This document shows positions 6,911 through 15,265 of a stretch of 64,000 bases of DNA, piece by piece. Source of the stretch: [Flavobacterium] thermophilum (GTDB lineage Bacteria > Bacillota > Bacilli > Bacillales > Anoxybacillaceae); NCBI GenBank assembly GCA_900450595.1, contig UGGS01000001.1, positions 1,426,001 to 1,490,000 on the forward strand, read 5' to 3'. The first letter of the stretch is position 1; each line of letters opens with the position of its first letter. The notes below the pieces were generated by a model. The model saw only the letters and a program-made list of their open reading frames with translations, was not told where the DNA came from and did not search any database. A program made the translations under genes and the position numbers.

Positions 6911-8125
6911 TTAAAATTTATGATCGAGTCGCTTCTTATCTTTATCAATCAATGTTTCTGTAAGTGTTTTAGTGTTTTCTATATACTTTTCATTTCTTCT
7001 AGCAAGCAATAGCTCGTTTTTGTTTTCGGGAAAATAATTAAAGTCGAAAAATATATCATCAATTTCCTTTGCTTTTTGGTGACGCTTTTCAGCATTTTCT
7101 ATTATGCGTTCTTTAACAGCGTTATTAAGTAATTCCTCATAGATTGCCTTTTGCATTACTTCCAGTTTATTATGTATTAATTCCTTATCTCTGTTTATGT
7201 ATTTGCGATTTAATACGATATAATAAGCGTCATAATAATAAAGGATATTAGCACGCTCGAAAAGAATGTCATTTACTTCTTTATAAAATTTATTAGCTAA
7301 TCCCTTTTTATATAATTCTCTTATATAATATTTTTTCTCTTTTTCTTGTTTAGTTGCTTCTTTATAGTAATTAGTTGTATCTATACCATACTTTTCAAGT
7401 ATTTCTTTTTCAGTTTCCATGATTAATTCTATTTCTTCATCGTTTGCCTTTTTGTATCGATGTACTGGCTTTGTTGGATTAGATGGCTCGTATATATATT
7501 GTTCTCCTTCAATTTCTTGATCATTGTAAATCGGTTTTTTGTATCTCTTTACTTTTACCTTGCCTAGTTCATTTATTTCTATTTGTGAATCTAAATAACA
7601 TATTGCGGTTACATATGACCAATGTGCCAGTGATTGTTGACGTAAACGTCTTAATGCGGTTTCTATATTGCTTGTAAGTGTATTATTCGATGATTCGTAG
7701 AAATCTTTTATTTCTTCCTCTGAAATATTTATGTATTCAGATAGTTTATTAGTTTTGTCACGATAAAATAAGTAATTAGTATTAATCATTTTTAATAAGT
7801 ATAAAAGTTTACTTTTTGAAAGTAATAACGTTCGTTGTTCCTGTTCCGCATATTCTGCAAAGAGATTAAGAAGTAATATTTCTATGTAATCAATATAATA
7901 AGCTGCATTGTTGCCTAATATACGCTTATCGTCTCTTTCTTTTGGCTCGTTGTATATTTCAGTAATGATAAATTTGTGACCGTCTTTTGTATATGAGAAA
8001 TAGCGTTCCCATTCTTTTAATTGTGCTTTCTTGGAGTTTCCTGCCATTACTTTTTCACCTAATACGCTGCAAAGTTCTTTGTAGTTTTTAAATGTTTGAC
8101 CTGCTTTGATGTTGGATAGATTCAT
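6911..8125 (-). CDS. Hypothetical protein, 404 aa, with a mobile-element N-terminal module
   Basis: The first ~65 residues (MNLSNIKAGQTFKNYKELC ... KKAQLKEWERYFSY) match an N-terminal module I recall from many Firmicute phage and plasmid proteins of unknown function. The rest is highly charged, rich in Lys, Glu and Tyr, and mostly helical. A replication or DNA-binding role is plausible because of the plasmid-like context and the likely origin nearby, but no Rep, HUH or nuclease motif is visible. It has its own TTGACA promoter, a conserved AAAATATAATAAAAGGAGG leader and a strong hairpin after the stop. Confidence 0.6.
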   Translation of the reverse strand: MNLSNIKAGQTFKNYKELCSVLGEKVMAGNSKKAQLKEWERYFSYTKDGHKFIITEIYNEPKERDDKRILGNNAAYYIDYIEILLLNLFAEYAEQEQRTLLLSKSKLLYLLKMINTNYLFYRDKTNKLSEYINISEEEIKDFYESSNNTLTSNIETALRRLRQQSLAHWSYVTAICYLDSQIEINELGKVKVKRYKKPIYNDQEIEGEQYIYEPSNPTKPVHRYKKANDEEIELIMETEKEILEKYGIDTTNYYKEATKQEKEKKYYIRELYKKGLANKFYKEVNDILFERANILYYYDAYYIVLNRKYINRDKELIHNKLEVMQKAIYEELLNNAVKERIIENAEKRHQKAKEIDDIFFDFNYFPENKNELLLARRNEKYIENTKTLTETLIDKDKKRLDHKF

Positions 8126-8211
8126 GAATCAACCTCCTTTTATTATATTTTAGTTTGGTGTTTGGTTTTATTGGTGTTTAATGATCACTACTTTCTATGT
8201 GCCTAAAGTTT

Positions 8212-8241
8212 ATTGTATAATAAAATGATGGTTGGTGTCAA
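8212..8241 (-). promoter_or_regulatory. Sigma-A promoter of the 404-aa gene
   Basis: TTGACA with TACAAT at 18 nt or TATACA at 16 nt on the minus strand; ~85 nt upstream of the start codon. Confidence 0.65.
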
Positions 8242-8271
8242 TGGTATTTTATAATTTGGTTAAATAAAAAA

Positions 8272-8293
8272 AAGCTAGTCGAGTGACTAGCTT
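8272..8293 (-). terminator. Rho-independent terminator
   Basis: 9-bp stem AAGCTAGTC/GACTAGCTT followed on the minus strand by TTTTTTATTTAACC; it overlaps the stop of the 36-aa gene. Confidence 0.7.
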
Positions 8294-8397
8294 ATCTTTT
8301 CATATAATTGGTACATGTTGAATTGTTCGAGATATGAAACGATTTCTATTTTTTCGCCTTGTGGATTGAATAGAGTTAAGCCGATGTAGTTTGTCAT
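8287..8397 (-). CDS. Small peptide, 36 aa
   Basis: Short reading frame starting MTNYIGLTLFNPQGEKIEIV. It is supported by AAGGAGATGTTCACA before the ATG, a dedicated TTGACT-N17-TATAAT promoter and a terminator over the stop. This is the same cassette layout as its larger neighbours. Function unknown. Confidence 0.5.
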   Translation of the reverse strand: MTNYIGLTLFNPQGEKIEIVSYLEQFNMYQLYEKIS

Positions 8398-8437
8398 TGT
8401 GAACATCTCCTTGAAATGATTTGTATTGTTTACTATT

Positions 8438-8466
8438 ATTATATTGTATTTAATTAGTGAAGTCAA
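8438..8466 (-). promoter_or_regulatory. Sigma-A promoter
   Basis: TTGACT, 17 nt and TATAAT on the minus strand upstream of the 36-aa gene. Confidence 0.65.
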
Positions 8467-8497
8467 ACATTTATTATAATTTTGTTAAATAAAAAAA

Positions 8498-8518
8498 GCA
8501 ACCTTTTAACAAGGTTGC
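8498..8518 (-). terminator. Rho-independent terminator
   Basis: Perfect 8-bp stem GCAACCTT/AAGGTTGC with TTTTTTTATTTAAC after it on the minus strand. Confidence 0.7.
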
Positions 8519-8745
8519 CCAAGTCTTTTCTTTATGTCCATTAGTCTATAGTACATTTGTTCCGCTTCTTGTTTTACTTGTTTGTAGGTTTTCCCGGCTA
8601 CTTCGTTTCTATATCCTTTTATCTCGAAGTTGAATTTTGCTACTATTTGAAAATTGTAGTTTCTTGTTTCGTCTTTGTAAATTTTGCCTACTTCTTTCCC
8701 ATTTACTAGCATGATGTATTCTTTACCATTTTTAATGAATTCCAT
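8506..8745 (-). CDS. Small basic hypothetical protein, 79 aa
   Basis: Unrecognised. It begins MEFIKNGKEYIMLVNGKEV and looks beta-rich at the N-terminus and helical at the C-terminus (KQVKQEAEQMYYRLMDIKKR). Basic, so nucleic-acid binding is possible. Complete cassette with promoter, conserved leader, AAAGGAGTT and terminator. Confidence 0.6.
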   Translation of the reverse strand: MEFIKNGKEYIMLVNGKEVGKIYKDETRNYNFQIVAKFNFEIKGYRNEVAGKTYKQVKQEAEQMYYRLMDIKKRLGQPC

Positions 8746-8790
8746 TTGTAATAACTCCTTTATTATAATTTTAATTATTTACTTACTTAT

Positions 8791-8819
8791 ATTTTAATGC
8801 TTGCATAGTTTAAAGTCAA
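8791..8819 (-). promoter_or_regulatory. Sigma-A promoter
   Basis: TTGACT, 17 nt and TAAAAT on the minus strand, followed by AAGTAAATAATTAAAATTATAATAAAGG. Confidence 0.6.
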
Positions 8820-8850
8820 TAGTATTATTATATTTTTATCAAATAAAAAA

Positions 8851-8870
8851 AGAGTAGTTTTTACTACTCT
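8851..8870 (-). terminator. Rho-independent terminator
   Basis: Perfect 8-bp stem AGAGTAGT/ACTACTCT, T-rich on the minus-strand downstream side; it ends the two-gene 9554-to-8869 operon. Confidence 0.65.
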
Positions 8871-9225
8871 ATATATAACAGTATCCCAGATCATCGGCTA
8901 ATTCTGATAATGTCGTATATTTTAATACTTCTTGTAAGGTTGTGCCATTTTCTATACATTCTTGCTCGATGAGTTTGATAATATCCTCATTTGTGCGTAT
9001 TTGAATGATAGCAACGTCTAAACGTTCAAGGTCTGTTTTGTATGGTGCATTGTCAATGTCTTTGATGTAACCGTAAAATATACCATTGCCTATTGAATCG
9101 GCTTGCCATGAATGATCGCATGGGAAAGGGCGTTGAGCGCAAAGGACTGTATAACCGCTTTGAAATGCTTCTTTCATTTCAGGAGTAAATGAAGGATGTA
9201 AAGGATTAATGTATAATGTTTTCAT
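8869..9225 (-). CDS. Hypothetical protein, 118 aa
   Basis: Unrecognised soluble protein with an N-terminal aromatic/Pro segment (MKTLYINPLHPSFTPEMKEA), two Cys in the first third and an acidic C-terminal half. It overlaps the upstream gene by 4 nt (ATGA), with GGAGG inside that gene. The two are translationally coupled and may form a complex. Confidence 0.55.
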   Translation of the reverse strand: MKTLYINPLHPSFTPEMKEAFQSGYTVLCAQRPFPCDHSWQADSIGNGIFYGYIKDIDNAPYKTDLERLDVAIIQIRTNEDIIKLIEQECIENGTTLQEVLKYTTLSELADDLGYCYI

Positions 9226-9554
9226 GCGATTTCCTCCTTTAAGATGTATTCAGCGATTTCACCTTTTAGTATTATTATATTATCTTTTATTAGATCGGAT
9301 AATGTGTCATATGTACGATGTCCTAACGGTTGCATGTTACGGTCAAAGTCGGTTATTTGATACGTTTTGTCATAGAAAGATGGTGAAATGATGTAAGTTA
9401 GAAAGTCAGTTTTGATTGTGCATGCTTGGTATTTGGATAGTGTAGTGATCATTTTTTCGGTTTGCTGTTTCTCCCATGCTTTGTATTGTTGGCGATATTC
9501 TTTGTCTTTTAGGTAGCGTTTGGAGTGTTCGAGCCCTTTGAGCGGTTGAAACAT
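9222..9554 (-). CDS. Hypothetical protein, 110 aa
   Basis: Unrecognised. A basic, Lys/Gln-rich N-terminal third (HSKRYLKDKEYRQQYKAWEK) is followed by a mixed alpha/beta C-terminal part. An ATG three codons earlier abuts the GGAG, so the ATG 9 nt after GGAG is preferred. It is the promoter-proximal gene of a two-gene operon next to the candidate origin. Confidence 0.55.
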   Translation of the reverse strand: MFQPLKGLEHSKRYLKDKEYRQQYKAWEKQQTEKMITTLSKYQACTIKTDFLTYIISPSFYDKTYQITDFDRNMQPLGHRTYDTLSDLIKDNIIILKGEIAEYILKEEIA

Positions 9555-9586
9555 GATGATCATCTCCTTTGGGTTACTTTACTATT

Positions 9587-9615
9587 ATTATAATTTAGTT
9601 TGATTTGGGAGTCAA
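9587..9615 (-). promoter_or_regulatory. Sigma-A promoter next to the candidate origin
   Basis: TTGACT, 17 nt and TATAAT on the minus strand. The -10 box lies within the conserved AACTAAATTATAATAATAG element. Confidence 0.7.
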
Positions 9616-9640
9616 TACTTTTTTTATAACTTGTTTATAA

Positions 9641-10310
9641 TGTGGATAAGTTTGTGGAAAGGATGTGGGTAGAGTGTGAGTGAAATTTAATATCAATTTG
9701 AGATAAATTTATTATATATTTATCTTATTTTGATATTGATGTCATCGCGCTGCCTCGGCTTGTTATGAAACCGACCAAATGACTAAATTTGTATTTTGGT
9801 CAGTTTTGTTGGGATTAAATGGGATTTTTATTGGCTGCAAGATGGATCATGTGAGAATGAAATATAAAAATGATGGTGAGAGCAATCTCCTATATAACAA
9901 ACATTATGCAGGCAATTCAAAAGGTATCCGGGGCTGTTTTACATCCTAAAAATGGAAATAAATGGAAATTTTTGGCATAGCACATTCTCTCATGCACCCT
10001 TAAAATTTTCCAGTCGATTACCAAAAAATTTTTCTAATTTCTACCAAAAATCACCCATTTTCAATCGCAAATGCAATCGCAAACCCCTTGATATTCCTGC
10101 ATTTTTCACACTTCCCACTTTCTCAATTTTACCCATTTTCTCCTCAAAATCCACCAAAAACCCTTGTCATACAAGGCTTTTCACGATACACACCCATCGA
10201 TTCACCTGTCTCAATCTACCCAATCATTCAAAAATCCTTGTCATATCAACATTTTCACATATTTCACCCAACCTCTCACGATAACCAATTTTCAACCTCA
10301 CGATAAACAA
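9641..10310. other. Candidate replication origin / repeat-rich non-coding region
   Basis: This is the longest gene-free stretch in the window. It contains a perfect minus-strand DnaA box (TTATCCACA, 9641-9649). It also holds an exact symmetric AT-rich dyad (9689-9737; arms AATATCAA and AGATAAAT mirrored around a 9-nt centre) and a GACCAAA/TTTTGGTC inverted pair (9773-9801). Iteron-like repeats follow: CAATCGCAAA twice at 12-bp period (10062-10083), CCTTGTCATA twice, and TCACGATA three times. From about 9940 to 10310 the plus strand is strikingly poor in G and rich in C. The helicase gene follows directly. A centromere or packaging region is an alternative. Confidence 0.45.
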
Positions 10311-10314
10311 AAAA

Positions 10315-10336
10315 AGAGTAGGTCGTCACCTACTCT
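10315..10336 (-). terminator. Terminator of the helicase gene
   Basis: Perfect 9-bp stem AGAGTAGGT/ACCTACTCT with a T-run (TTTTTTTGTTTA) on the minus strand. Confidence 0.75.
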
Positions 10337-12536
10337 CCATCAACATATCCTTCAAAAACGTATTTCTCTTCCCACTATGATCTATTCTAATTGCATATCT
10401 CAAAGCTCTATGTTCACACAACATAATACATCCCTTACTCGCACGGGTTATTCCAGTATACACAAATTGTCGGCTTAATAAAGTATAAGAAGAATAATCA
10501 AACACAAACAACACAATCGGAATAGTTGAACCTTGACTTCTATGACAAGTAATTGCATAAGCTAGTTCAATTTGATCAATCTCATCTCCTTCATAACAAA
10601 CCACCTCATCTATATCCTCAAATTGAATATACAACTGGTCTTTCCCAACATCTTCAGCTTTACGGACATCTACAATGTACCCTATCGTACCATTAAAAAT
10701 AGAAATATCTCCATTTTCACCAGCTTCATAATTATTACCATTTTGAATAATCTTATCTCCTGCTTTGTAGCAATAACCATTTCTTGAAATACAAGGTTTC
10801 TCATCTGGATTAAATATTTGCTGCAATTCTATATTCAATTTCTTTACACTTAGGTCGCCACGCTCTTTTACACCGCATATCACTTGAAAATCTTGTACTT
10901 TATTTTTATATTTTTCACTAATCAATAATACTTTATTTATTATATTTTCTTTATTCCTTTCGGACAACACAACAAAATCCTTTAATTCTCCAAATACATG
11001 CTTACCAAATTCATCATTACCAAGAATTTGTTTCCCATCTCTAATTATATTAGCACAAGATAAAATCCCTGACTTCTGTGCTTGGCGTTGAACAATAGTC
11101 AATTCCTGCATTGGAAACACACCAGATTGAATCAGGTCATCAAATACATTACCTGCTCCAATAGGTGATAATTGTCCTGAATCGCCAACAATAATTACTT
11201 TTGAACCTTCTTTTACGGCAGACAATAATTGATACATGATATAGTTAGAATTCATACCTGCCTCGTCTACAACAATGATGGGATATGGCAATTTATTATC
11301 TTGATTAAAAGTAAATCCTTTTCCGTTATATCCTAATGCTCTATGTATAGTCATTGCATTTAATCCATGAGAACTCATGATTTTAGACGCTTTGCCACTT
11401 AATGCACAACAAATATGATCGTATTGGTTAAGAATCTTTAATATCGCTTTTAACGTGAACGTTTTCCCTGTACCTGCTTTGCCATTCAAAATAAATACAT
11501 TATTTTCTACAGCTAACCGTATTGCTTGTTTTTGTTCATGGGTATATGTTACATTATTTGCTTTCTCTATAGCAGCAATTCGTTTATCAACATCTTTTAC
11601 TTTAATCATGGATTCAGTTTGTAATAAATCAAACAATATTTCTTTGATTCGCTTTTCATAAAAGTAATTTCTATATAAAGCAACTTTATTGTCGGTTATG
11701 TATAGTTCTTTTTGGTCTGTATTTTTTAATTCATCAAGCAGTTTATGTATATGTACCCTATCAATCTCTAACAATTTTTCACTTTCATTCAGCATATCCT
11801 CTAAAGTAATCCATGAATGACCATTTTGTTCTTCTTGTTCCAATATGTATTTAATTCCAGCGGTAATTCTATTCTTATGATGTTTATCATCTCCACGATT
11901 TAATGCAAAAGCGTCCACTTTTTTAAATCCAAATCCATGTATATTTGTCAAACAATAAATATTTTCTTTAATCTTTTTGGTAGCTAACAATGCACTTCCA
12001 AAGTGATCTAATATTTTTTGTGCTTGTTTCGGTGTTAATTTTAATTCATGCAAATCCACTAATATATCTTGAATTTCTAAGTTGCTTAATAAATCTCTTT
12101 TGATTTTTTCAAATCTCACCTTTTTAATTCCTTTAATGCCTTTATAATCGAATGTACCATCTTGAATCATATCAATAATTTTGTGGTTTGGATATTTTGC
12201 AATAATTGCTTCTGCATATCGTGGGTGCAATATAGTGCGTATGTATAATTGTTGGTCTTCCACAGTTGTTGGTCTCTTGAATTTGACCATTACAATGTCA
12301 TATCCATGTCCGTATTTTGGGTGGTTGCTTTCAGTAACAATAACATCATATTCTTTACCAACAAATAATTCAGGCATTGTGCCACGAATAGTAATATTAT
12401 TGTATCGGTTTAGTTGAATTTGATCTTTATTGGTTAACGGTTTGACAGCAAATACACCAAAAGATGAATCTTCGTTATAATAAATTTTTCTATCCACCAA
12501 TACCTTTAATTCTACTTCTTGTGACAATAACAACAC
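10326..12536 (-). CDS. RecD2/TraA-like superfamily 1B DNA helicase, 736 aa
   Basis: A 5'-3' DNA helicase/ATPase likely acting in replication, recombination or DNA transfer of the element. Visible are an N-terminal OB-like region and a helix-hairpin-helix-like segment near residue 200 (IHGFGFKKVDAF). Also visible are Walker A GKAGTGKT (~352-359), Walker B VVDEAG (~422-427), motif III GDSGQLSPIGAG (~451) and C-terminal ITCHRSQGS and YTGITRASKG motifs. Length and order fit RecD2. The frame begins at a GTG abutting GGGAGA; a TTG three codons in (12527) has better spacing and may be the true start. It lies beside the candidate origin, has a promoter upstream and ends in a strong terminator. Confidence 0.85.
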   Translation of the reverse strand: MLLLSQEVELKVLVDRKIYYNEDSSFGVFAVKPLTNKDQIQLNRYNNITIRGTMPELFVGKEYDVIVTESNHPKYGHGYDIVMVKFKRPTTVEDQQLYIRTILHPRYAEAIIAKYPNHKIIDMIQDGTFDYKGIKGIKKVRFEKIKRDLLSNLEIQDILVDLHELKLTPKQAQKILDHFGSALLATKKIKENIYCLTNIHGFGFKKVDAFALNRGDDKHHKNRITAGIKYILEQEEQNGHSWITLEDMLNESEKLLEIDRVHIHKLLDELKNTDQKELYITDNKVALYRNYFYEKRIKEILFDLLQTESMIKVKDVDKRIAAIEKANNVTYTHEQKQAIRLAVENNVFILNGKAGTGKTFTLKAILKILNQYDHICCALSGKASKIMSSHGLNAMTIHRALGYNGKGFTFNQDNKLPYPIIVVDEAGMNSNYIMYQLLSAVKEGSKVIIVGDSGQLSPIGAGNVFDDLIQSGVFPMQELTIVQRQAQKSGILSCANIIRDGKQILGNDEFGKHVFGELKDFVVLSERNKENIINKVLLISEKYKNKVQDFQVICGVKERGDLSVKKLNIELQQIFNPDEKPCISRNGYCYKAGDKIIQNGNNYEAGENGDISIFNGTIGYIVDVRKAEDVGKDQLYIQFEDIDEVVCYEGDEIDQIELAYAITCHRSQGSTIPIVLFVFDYSSYTLLSRQFVYTGITRASKGCIMLCEHRALRYAIRIDHSGKRNTFLKDMLMESR

Positions 12537-12705
12537 TCTCCCTTATTATAATTTACTTAAAAAATCTATTCTACAAAATAAAAAAATCAATATAACCAAC
12601 CTGCTTAATATAAAACCATTACCCAACAGACTTCACTCGATTTTTTCAATATTTATATTGAGAAAAATAACAAAAAACCACCTCCTAACTGAATCGTATA
12701 GTATT

Positions 12706-12733
12706 ATTATAATTTATTTAAATTAAATGTCAA
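12706..12733 (-). promoter_or_regulatory. Sigma-A promoter with a long leader before the helicase
   Basis: TTGACA, 16 nt and TATAAT on the minus strand. The ~170-nt leader contains an orphan AGGAGGTGG followed by a 6-codon frame and a perfect CTCAATATAAATATTGAG palindrome. A weaker TTGATT-N16-TAGATT promoter lies closer to the gene. Confidence 0.55.
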
Positions 12734-12741
12734 GAATAAAA

Positions 12742-12764
12742 AGACCACTCGTTTTGAGTGGTCT
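12742..12764 (-). terminator. Terminator of the translocase operon
   Basis: Perfect 9-bp stem AGACCACTC/GAGTGGTCT followed by TTTTTATTCTTG on the minus strand. Confidence 0.7.
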
Positions 12765-12771
12765 ATATTGA

Positions 12772-12966
12772 TTAAGCTAATACTTTTAACATTCGCATAG
12801 CTTCATCGTAGCTGATTTCATTCCAATAGTTGTTAAGGTAAAATGCTTCTGTGTCAAAATCATATCCTAAAACATCTCCGTTTGGTAAAATTACAAAATA
12901 TCTTGTGTCACAATCCCATTCTTGTTCCCAATTTAATAAGATATACGCTTTTAATGTGTTTTCCAT
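12772..12966 (-). CDS. Small acidic hypothetical protein, 64 aa
   Basis: Unrecognised. Acidic and aromatic (WEQEWDCDTRYFVILPNGDV, then a YDFDTEAFYLNNYWNEISYD-like stretch). It overlaps the 3' end of the FtsK-like gene by 16 nt and is the last gene of that operon, so it may be a partner or regulator of the translocase. A terminator follows. Confidence 0.6.
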   Translation of the reverse strand: MENTLKAYILLNWEQEWDCDTRYFVILPNGDVLGYDFDTEAFYLNNYWNEISYDEAMRMLKVLA

Positions 12967-15080
12967 TTGCTTAACTCCTCCTCATTTGCAATAATTTTAT
13001 AACCCCTGCTCTCTTTTTCTAACCAGCCTTCTTCCACTAATTGTTTCATCAATTCAGCTACTTCTGCCGTCCGTATTCCCATTTGTTGTTGTAGTTCTTT
13101 TACCCTTGTTTCTTTAGTGTCGGCAATTATGCGTTTTAGCCGACAGATTGGTGGTTCTTCAATAACGGTTTCGTGTGGTACGAATTCGCCTTTTAGGTAT
13201 CTCTTTAAGTTTTCAAAAAACTCCACCTCTTCATTTTCATCCAATGTAATGACAGGGGCTTGGAATCGAATAAATTCTTCTGTTTGACCAATGTATTTCA
13301 CTACACCGTCACCAAAACCAAGTAATTGATATGGGATACCTGTTCCAAATACAGTTTTATATTCATTAGAATTGTCAAGACGGAACGAAATTCTTGAAGG
13401 AAGATTAGTTTTTATTACGCCACTCATTACTTCTTTATCAGGTCTTTGTGTACAGATAATAAGGTGAATGCCTGACGCTCTTGCTTTTTGACCAAGACGT
13501 TCAATTAGTTCTTCAACTTCTGGATGTTGCATTTTTAAATCGTTGTATTCATCTATAGCGCACACGATGTAAGGTAGTTTATTTTTATGTTGTTTATTGT
13601 AACCTGCAATATTTTTTACTTTTGCTTTAGACATTAATTCATATCTTGTTTCCATTTCATTTACTAGGAAATTTAATGTATTAACTGCTTCAGTCATATC
13701 AGTTACAACTTTTTCAACATGAGTAACACCTTCATATTGAGTAAATTCTACTTTTTTTGGATCAATGAGATACATTTTTAATTCTTTTGGTGAACGTAAT
13801 AAAATGAGTGTAATAAGTAATGCATTAACAAATATAGATTTTCCACTGTTAGTTGCTCCGGCTATCAGTAAATGTGGGGCTTTTGTTAAACATTTGAATA
13901 CAGGTTGATTATACATATCTATTCCACATGTGAACGGTAACGGATTTTCTTCTGCAAATTTAATAAAATCATGGTTTTCAAGGATTGTTTTAAGATAAAT
14001 AATATCACGTTGCTTGCAAGGGATAAGGAATGTAATTGTATTCGGTTCATTCCCTTGAATGATAGATAAATCAGTTGCCATTGCTGCTTTGATGTCTTCA
14101 TATCGTCTTTTGATGTCGGAATACACTAATCCTTTTGGAATCTTAAAGGTGACTCGCTGTACAGTTGCGCCTAGTTCTGTGTCAATGATTTCAATTTTAT
14201 GATCTTTGATTACTTTTGCTTTTTGTAATGCTTTTGGAATTTCATAAATCAACTCTTCATCTAATTGTCTCTCCATTTTTTGACCAATCGGCAATAATTG
14301 AATAGCTGATTGATGTGTAGATATAATTTCAATGGTTTCTGTTTCTTGTTTTTGTTCAATTGTTTTACTGATTTCATCACATAATAATGCTTTGATTTCA
14401 TGCTCAGATAAGATTTGTCTGTAAGTGTTGTCAAATATTCGATTGGTAGTAAGTTGATGCAAATTCGGCTCTTTTTCTATAACAAATTCATTATAATAAC
14501 TTAGTTTATTGAAGATAGTTTGGATTGTTGATATATCTTCATCAACAAACAGTCGGATGTTGAAAAAGTAACAACATGATAATATTTTTTCTTCGGCTTC
14601 TAAAATGCGCTCTCTTTGCTCGATTTCTGTGAACCTTTCTAAGAAAGATATGACTTTTTTCTGCCCCTTTCGTATCCATTTGTTGTAACTAGGTGAATCT
14701 AATCCGTTTAGATAATCTTCATATTGATCTAAAATGTTGAACATTTGATTTTGGTTTGCTTTTTTAAATAGAAATTGTATGAATATAGGTTTACCTTGTA
14801 GTTTAGAAAACAATTGTATGGTTTGGTCGTGTAGTAACGGTAAGAATGTAGGGAATGCTAATCGTATAGAATAGCTAGTTGAAGGTAAATTTTCAAAAGT
14901 ACAATTGTTAGCGGCTTCTTGAATACGGATATACGGGGGCGTGATTAAACATAAATCACGCCCATTGTATTCTACACCCCATACACCAGTTAATTTGGAA
15001 TTGAATATTTTCATTAACAGTTCTTCATCAATTTTATCTATTTGCCAAGTTTTATAGTTCGTTTTAATATCGGTTAACAT
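12951..15080 (-). CDS. FtsK/SpoIIIE-family DNA translocase, 709 aa
   Basis: ATP-driven double-stranded DNA pump. Walker A is GATNSGKS (~408-415), Walker B is IVCAIDEYNDL (~505), and the FtsK-typical IICTQRPDKEVMSGVIK and LPSRISFRLDN segments follow. The last ~45 residues look like a winged helix similar to the gamma domain that reads DNA polarity. The ~380-residue N-terminal part has no transmembrane helices, so unlike chromosomal FtsK it must be recruited by other proteins. It is flanked by small membrane proteins and sits upstream of partition genes. This fits a plasmid-transfer pump (compare Streptomyces TraB), a dimer-resolution factor or a DNA-export ATPase. Confidence 0.85.
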   Translation of the reverse strand: MLTDIKTNYKTWQIDKIDEELLMKIFNSKLTGVWGVEYNGRDLCLITPPYIRIQEAANNCTFENLPSTSYSIRLAFPTFLPLLHDQTIQLFSKLQGKPIFIQFLFKKANQNQMFNILDQYEDYLNGLDSPSYNKWIRKGQKKVISFLERFTEIEQRERILEAEEKILSCCYFFNIRLFVDEDISTIQTIFNKLSYYNEFVIEKEPNLHQLTTNRIFDNTYRQILSEHEIKALLCDEISKTIEQKQETETIEIISTHQSAIQLLPIGQKMERQLDEELIYEIPKALQKAKVIKDHKIEIIDTELGATVQRVTFKIPKGLVYSDIKRRYEDIKAAMATDLSIIQGNEPNTITFLIPCKQRDIIYLKTILENHDFIKFAEENPLPFTCGIDMYNQPVFKCLTKAPHLLIAGATNSGKSIFVNALLITLILLRSPKELKMYLIDPKKVEFTQYEGVTHVEKVVTDMTEAVNTLNFLVNEMETRYELMSKAKVKNIAGYNKQHKNKLPYIVCAIDEYNDLKMQHPEVEELIERLGQKARASGIHLIICTQRPDKEVMSGVIKTNLPSRISFRLDNSNEYKTVFGTGIPYQLLGFGDGVVKYIGQTEEFIRFQAPVITLDENEEVEFFENLKRYLKGEFVPHETVIEEPPICRLKRIIADTKETRVKELQQQMGIRTAEVAELMKQLVEEGWLEKESRGYKIIANEEELSKWKTH

Positions 15081-15186
15081 CTGCTTTCATTCCTTTGATG
15101 ACGTTATTGCTAAAAATCATCAATACAGTTAGATTTGTAACGATCATTGTTGTATTAAGAATCAAGATTACCTCTAATCCAGTCAT
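15064..15186 (-). CDS. Single-span membrane peptide, 40 aa
   Basis: A short frame with one hydrophobic helix over most of its length (MTGLEVILILNTTMIVTNLT) and a basic C-terminal tail. AAGGAGTG lies 7 nt before the ATG, and the 3' end overlaps the translocase start by 17 nt. The overlap suggests a coupled membrane anchor or adaptor for the soluble FtsK-like ATPase; that is inference. Confidence 0.5.
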   Translation of the reverse strand: MTGLEVILILNTTMIVTNLTVLMIFSNNVIKGMKADVNRY

Positions 15187-15265
15187 TATTTTTCACTCCT
15201 TATTGTTTATTTTTAAGTCTTTCTAAATTTTTCTTAATCAATTATTCAATGTACTCTTTTTCTTC

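Noticed and set aside
9952..10478. Three overlapping plus-strand open frames in the G-poor region
   Set aside because: They arise from C-rich, low-complexity DNA with few stops, lack RBSs, and overlap the helicase terminator or the candidate origin.
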